A DNA stretch of 64,000 bases from CAZLMW01 sp964560875 (GTDB taxonomy: Bacteria > Myxococcota_A > UBA9042), in assembly GCA_964560875.1 (NCBI GenBank), contig CAZLMW010000025.1, forward strand, positions 1-64,000. The letters are read 5' to 3'. The notes under the pieces were generated by a model. The model saw only the letters and a program-made list of their open reading frames with translations. It was not told the DNA's origin and did no database searches. Numbering within the stretch: the stretch's first letter is position 1; the number at the start of each line of letters is the position of its first letter. Below are positions 8,851 to 18,000 of the stretch, one piece after another. A program made the position numbers and the translations under genes.

Positions 8851-8897
8851 AACGGCGCGGCTCCCTGGCGCATGGTGGAAGTGGGCTGCGACCCCGG

Positions 8898-8903
8898 TAC
8901 CAT
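8898..8903 (+). promoter_or_regulatory. Candidate -10 element (TACCAT) for the ECF operon
   Basis: TACCAT at 8898-8903 would place a transcription start near 8910, followed by a GAGAG ribosome-site-like stretch (8911-8915) and ATG 8926. No convincing -35 is visible. This is an inference from spacing only. Confidence 0.3.
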
Positions 8904-8925
8904 GCACAGCGAGAGTTTGCCGGCC

Positions 8926-10074
8926 ATGCGCTACCGAAACACGACAACCTGGAACGCGTTGTTGCGAAGTGTCCTGTTGGGCCGTGTCCTGTTGGGCCGT
9001 GTCCTGTTGGGCCGTGTCCTGTTGGGCCGTGTCCTGCTGGGCCGTGTCCTGCTGGGCCGTGTCCTGCTGGGCAGTGCCCTGTTTGCGTCGTCGGCTTTTG
9101 CGGCTGGGCCACCGACCGATTCGGCTCCCCACGGCGATGCGTCACGCATTCAGGTTGAGCTGCAGGCGGACGAAGGCGCCAAGTGCCCGACCACCGCCGA
9201 GCTTCGCGCCCAGGTAAACGCCTGCCTCGCCCCCGCGCCGAAGGGCCATATCTGCCCGCGAGCTCACGCCACCGTTCGGGTCCTTCAGTCGGCATCCAGC
9301 TTGGACGGCAGGATCCGCCTTCGCGCGGGCGACAGACAGCTCGGTGAACGCCGCCTTATCGGTCAAAGGAGCTGCAAGCAGGTCGTCGCAGCGGCCGCGC
9401 TGGCGATTTGCATCGGCCTCGACGCGATGTGCTCGGCCCCGGTCCCGGTAAGCCCCCGACGAATGCAACACGCGCCGCCGCATCGCCAGGATCGCCTCGG
9501 CGCCGTCGGCACGCTGCCGGCTAGCGCGGGCCCACGCATCGGAATCGCAGTTTTTGGCGCCCGCGGCGCCGCACCGGCTACGTCGGCAGGGCTTGGCTTG
9601 TCGATCGCGACCGCGACGTGGCCGTGGCGCTTCGCTGCGGAGGCGCGGATCGATGCACCAAGCACGGCGGCGTTCCAGGGCGGAAAGATCGGCGCGTCTC
9701 TCGCACTTGGCGGACTGTCGGTCTGTCGCTCCGTGGCGAGCGTGTCGATTTGCGGCGTCCAGTACGCGGGCTTCAAGCACTTCTTCGGGCTCGGGTTTCC
9801 GCGCGAGATCGAGTCGTGGAACCGCTACTTCGCGTCGTCGCTCCGGGTCTCATGGAACGTGTGGAAGAGCGGCAACACGGGCGCGTCGATGTGGGTCCAG
9901 GCGGACGTGCCATGGGAAGTGACACCTCACGAGGTGCTGCGCCCGCTCTCGCATGGCGATGCTCCGCAGGCGGGGTGTGAAGCCTTTCCGACAGAGAGCC
10001 GCCAAGTGTGCCAGTGGCGGCCCCCTCGAATCGGCGTGACCGTCGGTCTTGAAATTCATCGAGGTGGGCAGTGA
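8926..10074 (+). CDS. Secreted protein of unknown function with repeat-expanded signal region
   Basis: 382 residues, not recognised. The first 16 residues (MRYRNTTTWNALLRS) are followed by seven VLLGR/VLLGS units and then ALFASSAFA/AG, a good signal-peptidase site. The mature part has a KCPTTAELRAQVNACL segment, paired cysteines and beta-rich, aromatic stretches, suggesting a periplasmic or outer-membrane domain. It is the first of four overlapping genes; its TGA overlaps the GTG of the ECF sigma factor. Unknown exported proteins are common partners of ECF sigma/anti-sigma pairs in this kind of genome, so an envelope target or sensor role is possible. ATG 8926 gives the basic n-region; starts at 8872 or 8902 would put 18 or eight non-signal residues in front. 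TTG codons inside the repeat could also initiate. Confidence 0.72.
   Translation: MRYRNTTTWNALLRSVLLGRVLLGRVLLGRVLLGRVLLGRVLLGRVLLGSALFASSAFAAGPPTDSAPHGDASRIQVELQADEGAKCPTTAELRAQVNACLAPAPKGHICPRAHATVRVLQSASSLDGRIRLRAGDRQLGERRLIGQRSCKQVVAAAALAICIGLDAMCSAPVPVSPRRMQHAPPHRQDRLGAVGTLPASAGPRIGIAVFGARGAAPATSAGLGLSIATATWPWRFAAEARIDAPSTAAFQGGKIGASLALGGLSVCRSVASVSICGVQYAGFKHFFGLGFPREIESWNRYFASSLRVSWNVWKSGNTGASMWVQADVPWEVTPHEVLRPLSHGDAPQAGCEAFPTESRQVCQWRPPRIGVTVGLEIHRGGQ
8971..9075 (+). repeat. Seven tandem 15-bp units encoding VLLGR inside a signal peptide
   Basis: The unit GTCCTGTTGGGCCGT is repeated seven times without interruption. Units 1-4 have TTG as third codon, units 5-7 have CTG, and unit 7 ends AGT (Ser). 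The unit length is a multiple of three, so changes in copy number keep the reading frame. Blocks of identical units indicate recent duplication by slippage or unequal exchange. Confidence 0.97.
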
Positions 10075-10751
10075 CGGATTCGACCGCCGACCTCCAACAC
10101 CGTCTTGAGATGGAAGCTGCCCGCGTGCTTGAAACGATTTCGACCGCCCCGCCAAGCGGCAGAAGTTTGCGATCCGAGCGCCCGGCGACCGAGAGGACCG
10201 TCGCAGCGTCGGCGCCCGAAACGGCATCGAACGCGGACGCCGAACCGGTCGATTTCGGAGCCGCGTATCGCGAGCACTTCAATCACGTGTGGCACACACT
10301 GCGCCGCCTCGGAGTCGCCGAGCGCGACCTGGAAGATACGGCACAGGAGGTCTTCATCACCGCGCACCGCCGACTCGACAGCTTCGATACGACGCGGCCC
10401 ATTCGGCCGTGGCTTTCGGGGATCGCGTGGCGGGCAGCGAGCGATGAACGCAAACGTGCGCGCAATCGACGCGAGCTGGTCGGAATCAAGGCCGAACCGA
10501 GCTCGAAGGTGCCGGACCAGGCCGATCAACTGGCCGCCGCACGATCCCGGGCGTTGGTTCACAGCGCGTTGGCGAGGCTGCCCGAAGAGCAACGCATCGT
10601 TTTCATCATGCATGAGATCGATGGCTTCTCGATGCCGGAAATCCGCGATGCGCTCGATTTCCCCCTGAACACGCTGTACTCGCGGCTGCGCCTTGCGCGC
10701 CGTAAATTCAAGGACGCGGTCGTAAGCTTACGGCCGCATGGAGGGTCGTGA
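10071..10751 (+). CDS. ECF-family RNA polymerase sigma factor
   Basis: 226 residues. After a low-complexity N-terminal extension of about 60 residues come sigma region 2 (FGAAYREHFNHVW, DLEDTAQEVFITAHRRLDSF, and the RPWLSGIAWR segment) and region 4 (LARLPEEQRIVFIMHEIDGFSMPEI, shown here in part as LPEEQRIVF and SMPEIRDAL, then NTLYSRLRLARRKF), the helix-turn-helix that reads the -35 element. It directs core polymerase to a small regulon, often including its own operon. GTG 10071 overlaps the previous stop (GTGA) and has GAGGTGGG just upstream, so it is translationally coupled. The next gene, a membrane-anchored protein overlapping by TGATG, is a candidate anti-sigma factor. Confidence 0.92.
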   Translation: MTDSTADLQHRLEMEAARVLETISTAPPSGRSLRSERPATERTVAASAPETASNADAEPVDFGAAYREHFNHVWHTLRRLGVAERDLEDTAQEVFITAHRRLDSFDTTRPIRPWLSGIAWRAASDERKRARNRRELVGIKAEPSSKVPDQADQLAAARSRALVHSALARLPEEQRIVFIMHEIDGFSMPEIRDALDFPLNTLYSRLRLARRKFKDAVVSLRPHGGS

Positions 10752-11662
10752 TGAGCGTCCCCGAAGAACGCCTGGACGCCGATCTCCAGGCCCTGTTGGA
10801 TGCGGAACGAGCCGCGCCCAACCCCTCTGCGGAGGTCCAGGCGCGCGTTTGGTCCAACGTGGAAACGAGCATCGCGGCCAGCGGCACTGCTGCGACGGCC
10901 TCGACCGGGACCGGTGGCGGGGCGACTGCGCCAGCGGTAACCGCGGGCAAGGCGGCGGTCGGAAAATGGGTTGCTGCAGCCGCGTTTGTCGCGGTGGCGG
11001 CGGTCGGCGTGATCAACCAGGCGCCGGAGCCGGAAGCGACGACCGAAACGCCGGCGCCGGCGGTTGTGGAAGCTGAGGAGCCCGTCGCGCCAGCGCGGAT
11101 CGCGCCGGTTGTGCCCAAGGCCACGGCCGAAACGGCGCCGTCGGAAAAGACGGAGCGTGAAGCTCTCGCTGGACATGCGCCTACCCAGCCGACTGTTGCA
11201 GAAAGCACCGGCAACCGTACGGCCGAGCGCGCGGTCGTGGCCGCGGCTGAACCTCCCCGCCCTGCTGCTGAGCAAGCCGCGCCGCAGCCAGCCAAGCCTC
11301 GCCCTGTCCCTGCCGAGCGCCGTGCACCAGCTCCCGAAGCCCCCGCTGCAGAACCGGAAGCACCGCCGGTCGCCGAGTCGGCCGCCGATTTGAAGCGCGA
11401 GCTCGCGCAACTCCGCGCCGCACGCGCGGCTCTTGTCGCTGGATCTGCGACCGGCGCGCTCAGCCACGCGGAAAAGCACGCGACCGAATTCCCGCGCGGC
11501 CAACTCGCCGAGGAACGTGACGCCCTCCGCATTCAGGCCCTGGCCGCGCTCGGCCGCCACGATGAAGCGCTGCGCCGCGCCGACATATTCCGGCGAACCT
11601 ATCCCGGCAGCTTGATGTGGACCGCTGTCAAACGCGCCGTTGCGACCGCAGCCGACCGGTGA
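10751..11662 (+). CDS. Candidate anti-sigma factor: single-pass membrane protein with Pro/Ala linker and TPR-like end
   Basis: 303 residues. The short cytoplasmic N-terminus (LDADLQALLDAERAAPNPS) resembles the helical start of anti-sigma proteins but has no zinc HxxxCxxC. One membrane helix follows (GKWVAAAAFVAVAAVGV, about residues 75-92), then a 130-residue Pro/Ala/Glu-rich periplasmic linker, and an alpha-helical C-terminus (RAARAALVAGSATGALSHAE, RIQALAALGRHDEALRRADIF) like one or two TPR units. Its position directly after the ECF gene with a TGATG overlap supports an anti-sigma role; this is inference, since families of this type in myxobacteria are poorly conserved. ATG 10751 is preferred to GTG 10748, which only adds one Met. 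Confidence 0.7.
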   Translation: MSVPEERLDADLQALLDAERAAPNPSAEVQARVWSNVETSIAASGTAATASTGTGGGATAPAVTAGKAAVGKWVAAAAFVAVAAVGVINQAPEPEATTETPAPAVVEAEEPVAPARIAPVVPKATAETAPSEKTEREALAGHAPTQPTVAESTGNRTAERAVVAAAEPPRPAAEQAAPQPAKPRPVPAERRAPAPEAPAAEPEAPPVAESAADLKRELAQLRAARAALVAGSATGALSHAEKHATEFPRGQLAEERDALRIQALAALGRHDEALRRADIFRRTYPGSLMWTAVKRAVATAADR

Positions 11663-11934
11663 TCAAAAGCCGCGACCTGGCCGATCAACTGCGGCGGTCG
11701 GCAACGGCGCCGGCGCTGCCGATCGGCGAGGGGGCCAACCGACTCAACTCAGGCGAGAAGCGGCAGCGCTTCAACGAGGCGCGGGCCGAAGCGTGCGACG
11801 CCGCGGTGGCAGTGGAGCTGGCCGCGGCGCCTGGTCTGGTGCCGCCCGCCGAAGCCGAACCGCTGCTGGCGGCGGCCGACAAGGTCGCGGCCATGCTCAC
11901 CGGCCTCATCCGCAAGCACAGCGGCACCCCGTGA
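11659..11934 (+). CDS. Short S23-type four-helix-bundle protein (N-terminally shortened)
   Basis: 91 residues. The pattern QLRRSATAPALPIGEGANR, RFNEARAEACDAAVAVELA and KVAAMLTGLIRKH matches helices 2-4 of the four-helix-bundle family first described from 23S rRNA intervening sequences (S23/IVS). Normal members have about 35 more residues at the N-terminus (a first helix with a VWQKA-like motif); that helix is absent here. GTG 11659 overlaps the stop of the candidate anti-sigma gene (GTGA), so the gene looks deliberately coupled and not a random remnant. The molecular role of the family is unknown. It may be a reduced homologue or a decayed copy; an in-frame upstream start at 11617 would lie inside the previous gene and does not restore helix 1. 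Confidence 0.65.
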   Translation: MIKSRDLADQLRRSATAPALPIGEGANRLNSGEKRQRFNEARAEACDAAVAVELAAAPGLVPPAEAEPLLAAADKVAAMLTGLIRKHSGTP

Positions 11935-12131
11935 GGGCGCGAGTTCGGGTTCGGGTTCGGGTCGCTCGGACTCGGCCCATCGCTCAGTCAGCGACTTCCA
12001 GTCGGGCCTGCGGCGAGCCGCCGGCATTCCATGCAACGACGTTGGAATATGGTACGCTGGCCGGTGCAGGGACAGGTCGCTGGGTCCATCACCCCACTCC
12101 ACGTATGGACCCACGCCGAGGAGCCGGCGCG
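11935..12131. other. Intergenic stretch with a GTTCGG triplet repeat
   Basis: 197 bp between the S23-like gene and the next lipoprotein gene. It holds three GTTCGG units at 11943-11960 and little else that can be recognised; a promoter for the lipoprotein gene probably lies here, but no clear -35/-10 pair is visible. Confidence 0.5.
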
Positions 12132-13460
12132 ATGACGGGCACCACGCCACGCCGACCGACGAGCCGTTCGCCGCGCACCTGTGTGCCAGCCACCACTTCG
12201 TTCGCGTGCGTGGTTGCGATTGTATCGGCCGCGTTGCTCGCCGGCTGCGTCGCAGAGCGAGGCGTTGTTGTCGGCGTCATTGATGGCGGCGAGACGGCAC
12301 TTGCCCAGCCCGTCGAACCCCAACGACGCTCGGACCACACAGCCGCCAAACCGCAGAATCTGCCAGTTCAGCGCCGCGGCACGCCACTTTTGATCGCGCA
12401 GCCGTCACAGATCGCGGTGAAGTTCGTGCAGATCGGCAAAACCGTGAACCGTTCCGTCATGTTGAAGAACCCGGGGACGGCACAGTTGCGCATCGAGCGC
12501 ATGGTGCTGACCGGCAGCGATTCGTTCTCCGTGCGCCCATCCGGTCCGACGCACTGGACCTTGTCTTCGGCCAGGCAGGCGATCGACTTCGATCCGCCCC
12601 TCACCATCGACCCGGGCGGCGCCTTGCCCTTGATGGTGCGCTACAAATCAGCATTGACCACGCAGGAGACGGCCGTCCTTCGTGTGCTCAGCAACGACCC
12701 GACCCGCGAAATCGCGCTCGCCGTTCCGTTGCGCGGCAACATCGCCCCAGCTTGCTTGAAGCTGTCGCCCGCCAAGGTGCTCGACTTCGGCCATGTGGAC
12801 ATCGGTACCTGTCGCACACGCATCGTGGACGCCCGCAACTGCGGCGATGTTCCGGTCGTCCTGCAGCAGGCCGGATTCGTCAAACCGAAGGTTAACACGC
12901 CGTTTTCCGTGTCTTGGGGAACCGGAATGGCCGACTCGCCGTGGGTCGATCAGCAGCTGACCGGCGGCGGCAACAACGCCGTGCTTGTTGACCCGGGTCA
13001 AAAGCACGCCCTCGCAGTGACCTACTGCCCGGCCAAGGCGCCGGTCGCCTCCATCATCGATAGCGAAGTCCTGACGGTTATCGCCACGGCGCCGGGCATC
13101 AACAGCGTGCTCTGCCGCGGCCAACCGAAGAAGCCGAGCTGCCCGAAGGCCGTCGCCGGAATCAGCCAGGGCGAGATGCCCGAGGTCGGCAAGTCGATGC
13201 AGCTCACTGCGCACGACTCGTTGTCTGCCAAGGGCGTCATCAACGCGTGGTCGTGGACCATGCAGGCGCCGCCTTCGAGCAACGCCAAGCTCTACCCGAG
13301 CGCCAAGGTCCGTTCGCCCACCGTGAAGCTCGACGTCGCCGGTAGCTACACATTCTGCGTCGATGTCTGGGACAGCAAGGGCCGCAAAAGTTGCCACCCG
13401 TCTTGCTTCACAGCGCACGTCAATGACGTCGCGGCGTACGGCACGCTTCCCGTCTGGTAG
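12132..13460 (+). CDS. Lipoprotein with ASH-like and PKD-like domains
   Basis: 442 residues. A long basic n-region and hydrophobic stretch end in the lipobox LLAGC (Cys39), so the protein is probably lipid-anchored. Residues of about 85-310 contain two beta-sandwich repeats of the choice-of-anchor/ASH kind (PSQIAVKFVQIGKTVNRSVMLKN, partly; then SPAKVLDFGHVDIGTCRTR), each beginning with a FG.V.IG-type strand, as found in many myxobacterial surface proteins. The C-terminal 110 residues are PKD-like (NAWSWTMQAPP ... GSYTFCVDVWDSKG). ATG 12132 has GAGGAG ten bases upstream and is preferred to ATG 12105. A binding or structural surface role is likely; there is no catalytic motif. It ends 4 bp from the convergent next gene. 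Confidence 0.82.
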   Translation: MTGTTPRRPTSRSPRTCVPATTSFACVVAIVSAALLAGCVAERGVVVGVIDGGETALAQPVEPQRRSDHTAAKPQNLPVQRRGTPLLIAQPSQIAVKFVQIGKTVNRSVMLKNPGTAQLRIERMVLTGSDSFSVRPSGPTHWTLSSARQAIDFDPPLTIDPGGALPLMVRYKSALTTQETAVLRVLSNDPTREIALAVPLRGNIAPACLKLSPAKVLDFGHVDIGTCRTRIVDARNCGDVPVVLQQAGFVKPKVNTPFSVSWGTGMADSPWVDQQLTGGGNNAVLVDPGQKHALAVTYCPAKAPVASIIDSEVLTVIATAPGINSVLCRGQPKKPSCPKAVAGISQGEMPEVGKSMQLTAHDSLSAKGVINAWSWTMQAPPSSNAKLYPSAKVRSPTVKLDVAGSYTFCVDVWDSKGRKSCHPSCFTAHVNDVAAYGTLPVW

Positions 13461-13464
13461 ACGT

Positions 13465-14901
13465 CTACAGCGATTTCTTAGCCGCGGGCGCGGTCTTCCA
13501 AACGAACAGGCCAAGCGTTCCTTCCGGATGCGCCGCGGTGCCGCCGAACTCCGCGAGACCCGAGACGTCGCCCACGACGTAGCGATTGCCGGCTTTGTCG
13601 AACGCGATCCCGTAGGCGCCGTCTTCTTTCTCCGACCCGGCCAGCACGGTGGATGTGACATTGCCGTCGGTCCCCAACTCGATGATGGCCGCGTCGAGGC
13701 TGCCGTAAGCGGTGCGGCTCTTGGCGCCGATCTTGACCGTGCCTTGGACGTACCCGGCGATGTGCGTATGTCCGGCGCTGTCGACAGCCAGGTCCATCTC
13801 CTCGATGGCGTCGTAGTCCGCAGTCCACTGCGCAGTGGCCCAGAGAGGCTTGCCGGCGGCGTCGAGCCTCGTGACGAACGTCGCGCCCTTGTCGTCGACA
13901 GCGACGAGGTTGGCCGACCCGATCGTCAGCCCTTTTGCGAGCCAGCCAACAACGGTGATCGAGCCATCGGGACCGAAGCGCGGCAGCTCGGCGCCGTCGT
14001 CGCCCTGGCCGGAGAACGTTCGCGCCCAGGAAACGCGCCCAAAAGTGTCGAAGCGCAGAATCATCGGATCGGAGCCGCTCGCCGACGTGAGCACCGAGTT
14101 CATCGCCTTGGCCTGGCCGGAGAACGAACCAGCTGCGACGGCGCCACCGTCGGGCGCGACGTCCACCGCATAGATGTGGTCCTCACCGCTTCCGCCGATT
14201 CCGCGGAGCCAACGCAGCTTTCCTTTCGCGTCCCACGAGGCCACGAATCCGTCGCTACCGCCGGCGCTCGTGATCTCTTGAGACCCGGATCCCGCCGTGC
14301 TGCTGAAATCGCCGACCACGACGGTCGCGCCGCTGGCGTTGCCACCGATGCTGAACCCGTAGTCCGACGTTGCGCCGGTCACGGTTCGGACCCATTTGAA
14401 GGCGCCTGTGCTGTCGACGTGCGCGACGAAGGCCGCTTTGCCAACGCCGCTGTCGGCGTTGTGTCCCCCGAACGTGGCTTTGCCCTGCAGCGTGCCGCCA
14501 ACGAACGAGCTTCCGTTTGCGGCCCGCACGATCCCGTCGCCCGTGGTGGTGCCCTGCCCTGCAGCGACCGCGTGCCATTGAAACTCGCCCCTGGAATCGA
14601 GGGCCGCGACGAAGACGGCCTGGTTGCCGCCGGTCACGATCTTGTTTTTGCCAAGCGTGATGGTTCCGCGCGCGGTCCCGGCGATGATCGCTTCACCCGC
14701 GTCAGTGACCGCCACGTCGTACGCGCCGATCTCTCCGTCCGCTCCCCCAGCGACCGCGACGTACGGAATGCCGGCCGCTTTGTTCTGCTTGGCCCCTTCG
14801 GATTCAACCGTGGTACTGCAAGCCAATGTCGAGACAGACGCGACGCAGATGACGAGCCATTGGGCGCTTGAGAATGCGTGGTGGTTGGCAGGGCGATTCA
14901 T
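13465..14901 (-). CDS. Lipoprotein with beta-propeller-like repeats
   Basis: 478 residues. The signal peptide ends in STLAC (lipobox). The rest consists of about seven to eight degenerate repeats of roughly 50 residues with the pattern D.AGxxxVxGxFxGxxxxG.....GxxDAFVAxxDxxGxxxWxR, as in AIIAGTARGTITLG, SFVGGTLQGKATFGG, TVVVGDFSSTAGS, AVAAGSFSGQA and THIAGYVQGTVKIG. This is the SBBP-type repeat pattern expected to fold as a beta-propeller. No catalytic residues are evident; a cell-surface binding role is the most that can be said. ATG 14901 has GGAGACGCC immediately upstream. Divergent from the NRPS-like gene, with a 150-bp shared upstream region. Confidence 0.8.
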   Translation of the reverse strand: MNRPANHHAFSSAQWLVICVASVSTLACSTTVESEGAKQNKAAGIPYVAVAGGADGEIGAYDVAVTDAGEAIIAGTARGTITLGKNKIVTGGNQAVFVAALDSRGEFQWHAVAAGQGTTTGDGIVRAANGSSFVGGTLQGKATFGGHNADSGVGKAAFVAHVDSTGAFKWVRTVTGATSDYGFSIGGNASGATVVVGDFSSTAGSGSQEITSAGGSDGFVASWDAKGKLRWLRGIGGSGEDHIYAVDVAPDGGAVAAGSFSGQAKAMNSVLTSASGSDPMILRFDTFGRVSWARTFSGQGDDGAELPRFGPDGSITVVGWLAKGLTIGSANLVAVDDKGATFVTRLDAAGKPLWATAQWTADYDAIEEMDLAVDSAGHTHIAGYVQGTVKIGAKSRTAYGSLDAAIIELGTDGNVTSTVLAGSEKEDGAYGIAFDKAGNRYVVGDVSGLAEFGGTAAHPEGTLGLFVWKTAPAAKKSL

Positions 14902-15051
14902 GGCGTCTCCGTGGTCGGTGGCCGCGTCGTGGAGCCGGCCTTACATATCGGACCCGTGGCGTCGACGAAAACCGAAAACGAAAATGTCGTGGCAAATGTA
15001 GACGAGGCTGCGGGTGCGCGCGCGCTGGGTGTCCAATGAACAGGAGGCGCG

Positions 15052-18000
15052 ATGGCGTTCGACGTCGGCTACAACCACAAGGCGACCATGAGCACGGCCC
15101 TGACCCCGTCGAAGGCGCTGCCAGGGGCGGCCGTTCGCGCGTGGTCGGCGGCGATCGTGGGCCATGGTTGCGCCGCGGCGGCCCTTGCGTGGCGGTATCG
15201 TGGTTGTCAGCCCGACGACGAACTGCAGGCTCGGATCACAGCCCATGCCTGTGAGGTCTCGGTCGCTATCCCGACCGCCAGAGATGTCACGTTTGCAGCG
15301 GTGGCGGCAGCCTTCGAAGAGGTCTTGCGGGCGCAGCCTGCCGAGTTGATCGCCGTGTGCGCCCGCGTTGGCCAGGTTTGCGTTCACATCGATGACGTCG
15401 ACCACGACCGGACGCTGCTCTCCGCGACCGTCGACACCAGCAATGGTTTGCGAATCGATGTTTCCGTCTCTCCCTCGGCCAGCTTCTTCGCCGTCCAGCC
15501 GCGCGTTGCCGGCCACTACGAGAGGACCCTCAAGGCGATCGCCGCCGACGACACGAGTGCGATCAGCTCGATCGAGATCATCGGCAGCGACGAAGCAGAC
15601 GTGTTGCGCCGCTTCAGCGGGCAGGCGTTCCGCCGGGATCTCGCCGCGCACATCTGCCTCTTTGAGTTGTTCGACGCGACCGTCGACGGAGCCGCCAACC
15701 GCCCGGCGCTGACGTATCGCGGCATCGATGTGACCTATGCGGAGCTCGAGGCCGACGCGAACCGGATCGCGCGCCACCTTCGCTGTGTCGGCGTACGTAC
15801 CGGGGACAAGGTCTCGCTGTGGTTGCCGCGCGGATTGCTTCCGTACGCTGCGATCCTCGGCGCGATGAAGGCCGGCGCTGCCTACGTTCCCATTGACCCG
15901 GCGTTTCCCGCTGACCGCGCTCGTTTTATCAACCAGGACGCGGCCGTGTCCGCCATGATCACGGTCACCGAGCTCGGCGGAATGCTCGACGACTGCGAAT
16001 CCGCCGTTGTGCTGCTGGATCGCGATCAGGCGGCCATTGAAAAACTCCCGGCGACGAGACTGTCCGCGTCCGATCCCGTGTTCGCCGACGATCGGGCGCC
16101 CATCCCCAGCGACCCCGCCTACGTCATTTATACGTCCGGCTCGACCGGCGTCCCCAAGGGGGTGCAGATTTCTCACAGCGCCGCGGCCAACCTCGTTCGC
16201 GCGTCCCACCATGTCTACGATTCGCGGGCGGACGATCGGGTCTTCCAGGGGTTCTCGCTCGCGTTCGATGCCTCTATTGAAGAGCTATGGCTGGCGTTCT
16301 ACATGGGCGGCACGCTCGTCGTGGGTGATGCCGATGTCGCGATGAGCGGCCCGGAGCTCGCCGGTTTCCTCCGCCGCCAACGCGTCACAGCCTGGTCGAC
16401 GGTCCCCACCCAACTCTCGATGATGCAAGATGACGTTCCGTCGCTGCGCTTGCTCATCCTCGGCGGAGAATTCTGCCCCACGGAGCTCTTGCGGCGCTGG
16501 TATCGCCCCGATCGGCTTGTCGTGAACACGTACGGCCCCACCGAAGCGACCGTGATCGCCACGCATGCGCGCTGTCATCCCGATGACGTCGTCACCATCG
16601 GCGTGCCTGTGCCGAACTACCGCGTTTTCCTGCTCGACGAGGCGCAGCGGCCGGTCCCCCTCGGTTGCGCCGGCGAGATTTGCATTGCGGGCCCCGGCCT
16701 GGCCGACGGCTACGTGGGGCGCGATGAGCTGAACGCGACATGTTTTGTGGCGCCGCCATTTGAGATTGGCGATGGGCTTGCCCAGCGCGTGTACCGGTCC
16801 GGTGATGTGGGCCGCTACGACGACCGCGGCCGCATCCAGTTCGAAGGCCGGGTCGACAACCAGGTCAAGATCCGCGGCTACCGCGTCGAACTCAGCGAGA
16901 TCGAGTCCATCCTCTTGGGCTGTGATGGCGTCGCAGCCGCCGTCGTCACTGTGCGCGAAGAGGACGGCATCAAACGGCTCGTCGCATATCTCGTCGCCGC
17001 CGCCGGAGCGGCTCTAAGCGCCTCCGGGTTGCGCGCGACTCTCCGCGACCTCGTGCCCGGCTACATGGTTCCGTCCGTTTTCGCCGCGATGGATGAGCTG
17101 CCGTCGCTACCCAGCGGAAAGGTCGACCGCCGCCGCCTGCCTCCGCCCGAAGAGTGCGCGATCGTCGACGACCGATCGTACGTCGCACCTCGCAACGCCA
17201 CCGAACGCGTGCTGCAGTCCGTCATCACCGAGCTGCTTGGCCCATCGCCCGTGTGCATTCACGACGACTTCTTCGACCTTGGCGGTCACTCGTTGCTCGC
17301 CGCACGCGCCGTTTCGCGTCTGCGCAACGAGCCGGGCATGGACGGGCTGTCGATCGAAGCCATCTACCGGTTCCCGACCATCGCCGAGCTCGCCGTCCAC
17401 ATCGACAAGACATATGGCGCGGCGCCGGTTCGCCAGACCATTCGGGTGATGGCCGTCGCCCCCGAACCCGAGCGCCGCTCCATCGCGCGGGCCGCCGCCA
17501 TCCAGGCCGCGGCCCTGTACCCATTGCTGGGGCTCTTTTCACTCGCTCTGCTCGTCCCATGGCTACTCGACCGGCTTTTTCCGGCCATCGACGCGGTTGC
17601 GTGGCTTGTCGCTTCCGGTGCAGGGCTGCTCGCGCTACCGGTCCTGCTTGTTGCCGTTTCGATCGCGACCAAGTGGGCGCTAATCGGTCGCTTCGAGGCC
17701 GGACAGTGGCCGTTGTGGAGCGGCTACTACCTGCGTTTTTGGTTCGTTTGCCGCGTTGTCGACCTGGTCCCCATGCGGCTGCTTCGCGGCACACCGTGGA
17801 TGGCGGCTTATCTGCGCTGGATGGGCGCGGATATCGGGCCTGACGTGCACATCGACAGCGATCGATTCCGCGCGTTCGACTTGGTGCGCATCGGCGCCGC
17901 GAGCAGCATCGGTGGCGACGCTCACATGATGGCCTACGAGGTGCGGGACGGTATTTTGCGGGTTGGGCCGATCTCGGTTGGGGACGGCTGCTTTGTCGGC

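Noticed and set aside
8969..9217. Alternative frame encoding repeated SCWAV
   Set aside because: A frame shift of the VLLGR repeat; no start context or downstream domain.
11943..11960. Three GTTCGG units
   Set aside because: Too few and too short to call a functional repeat; listed only as part of the intergenic stretch.
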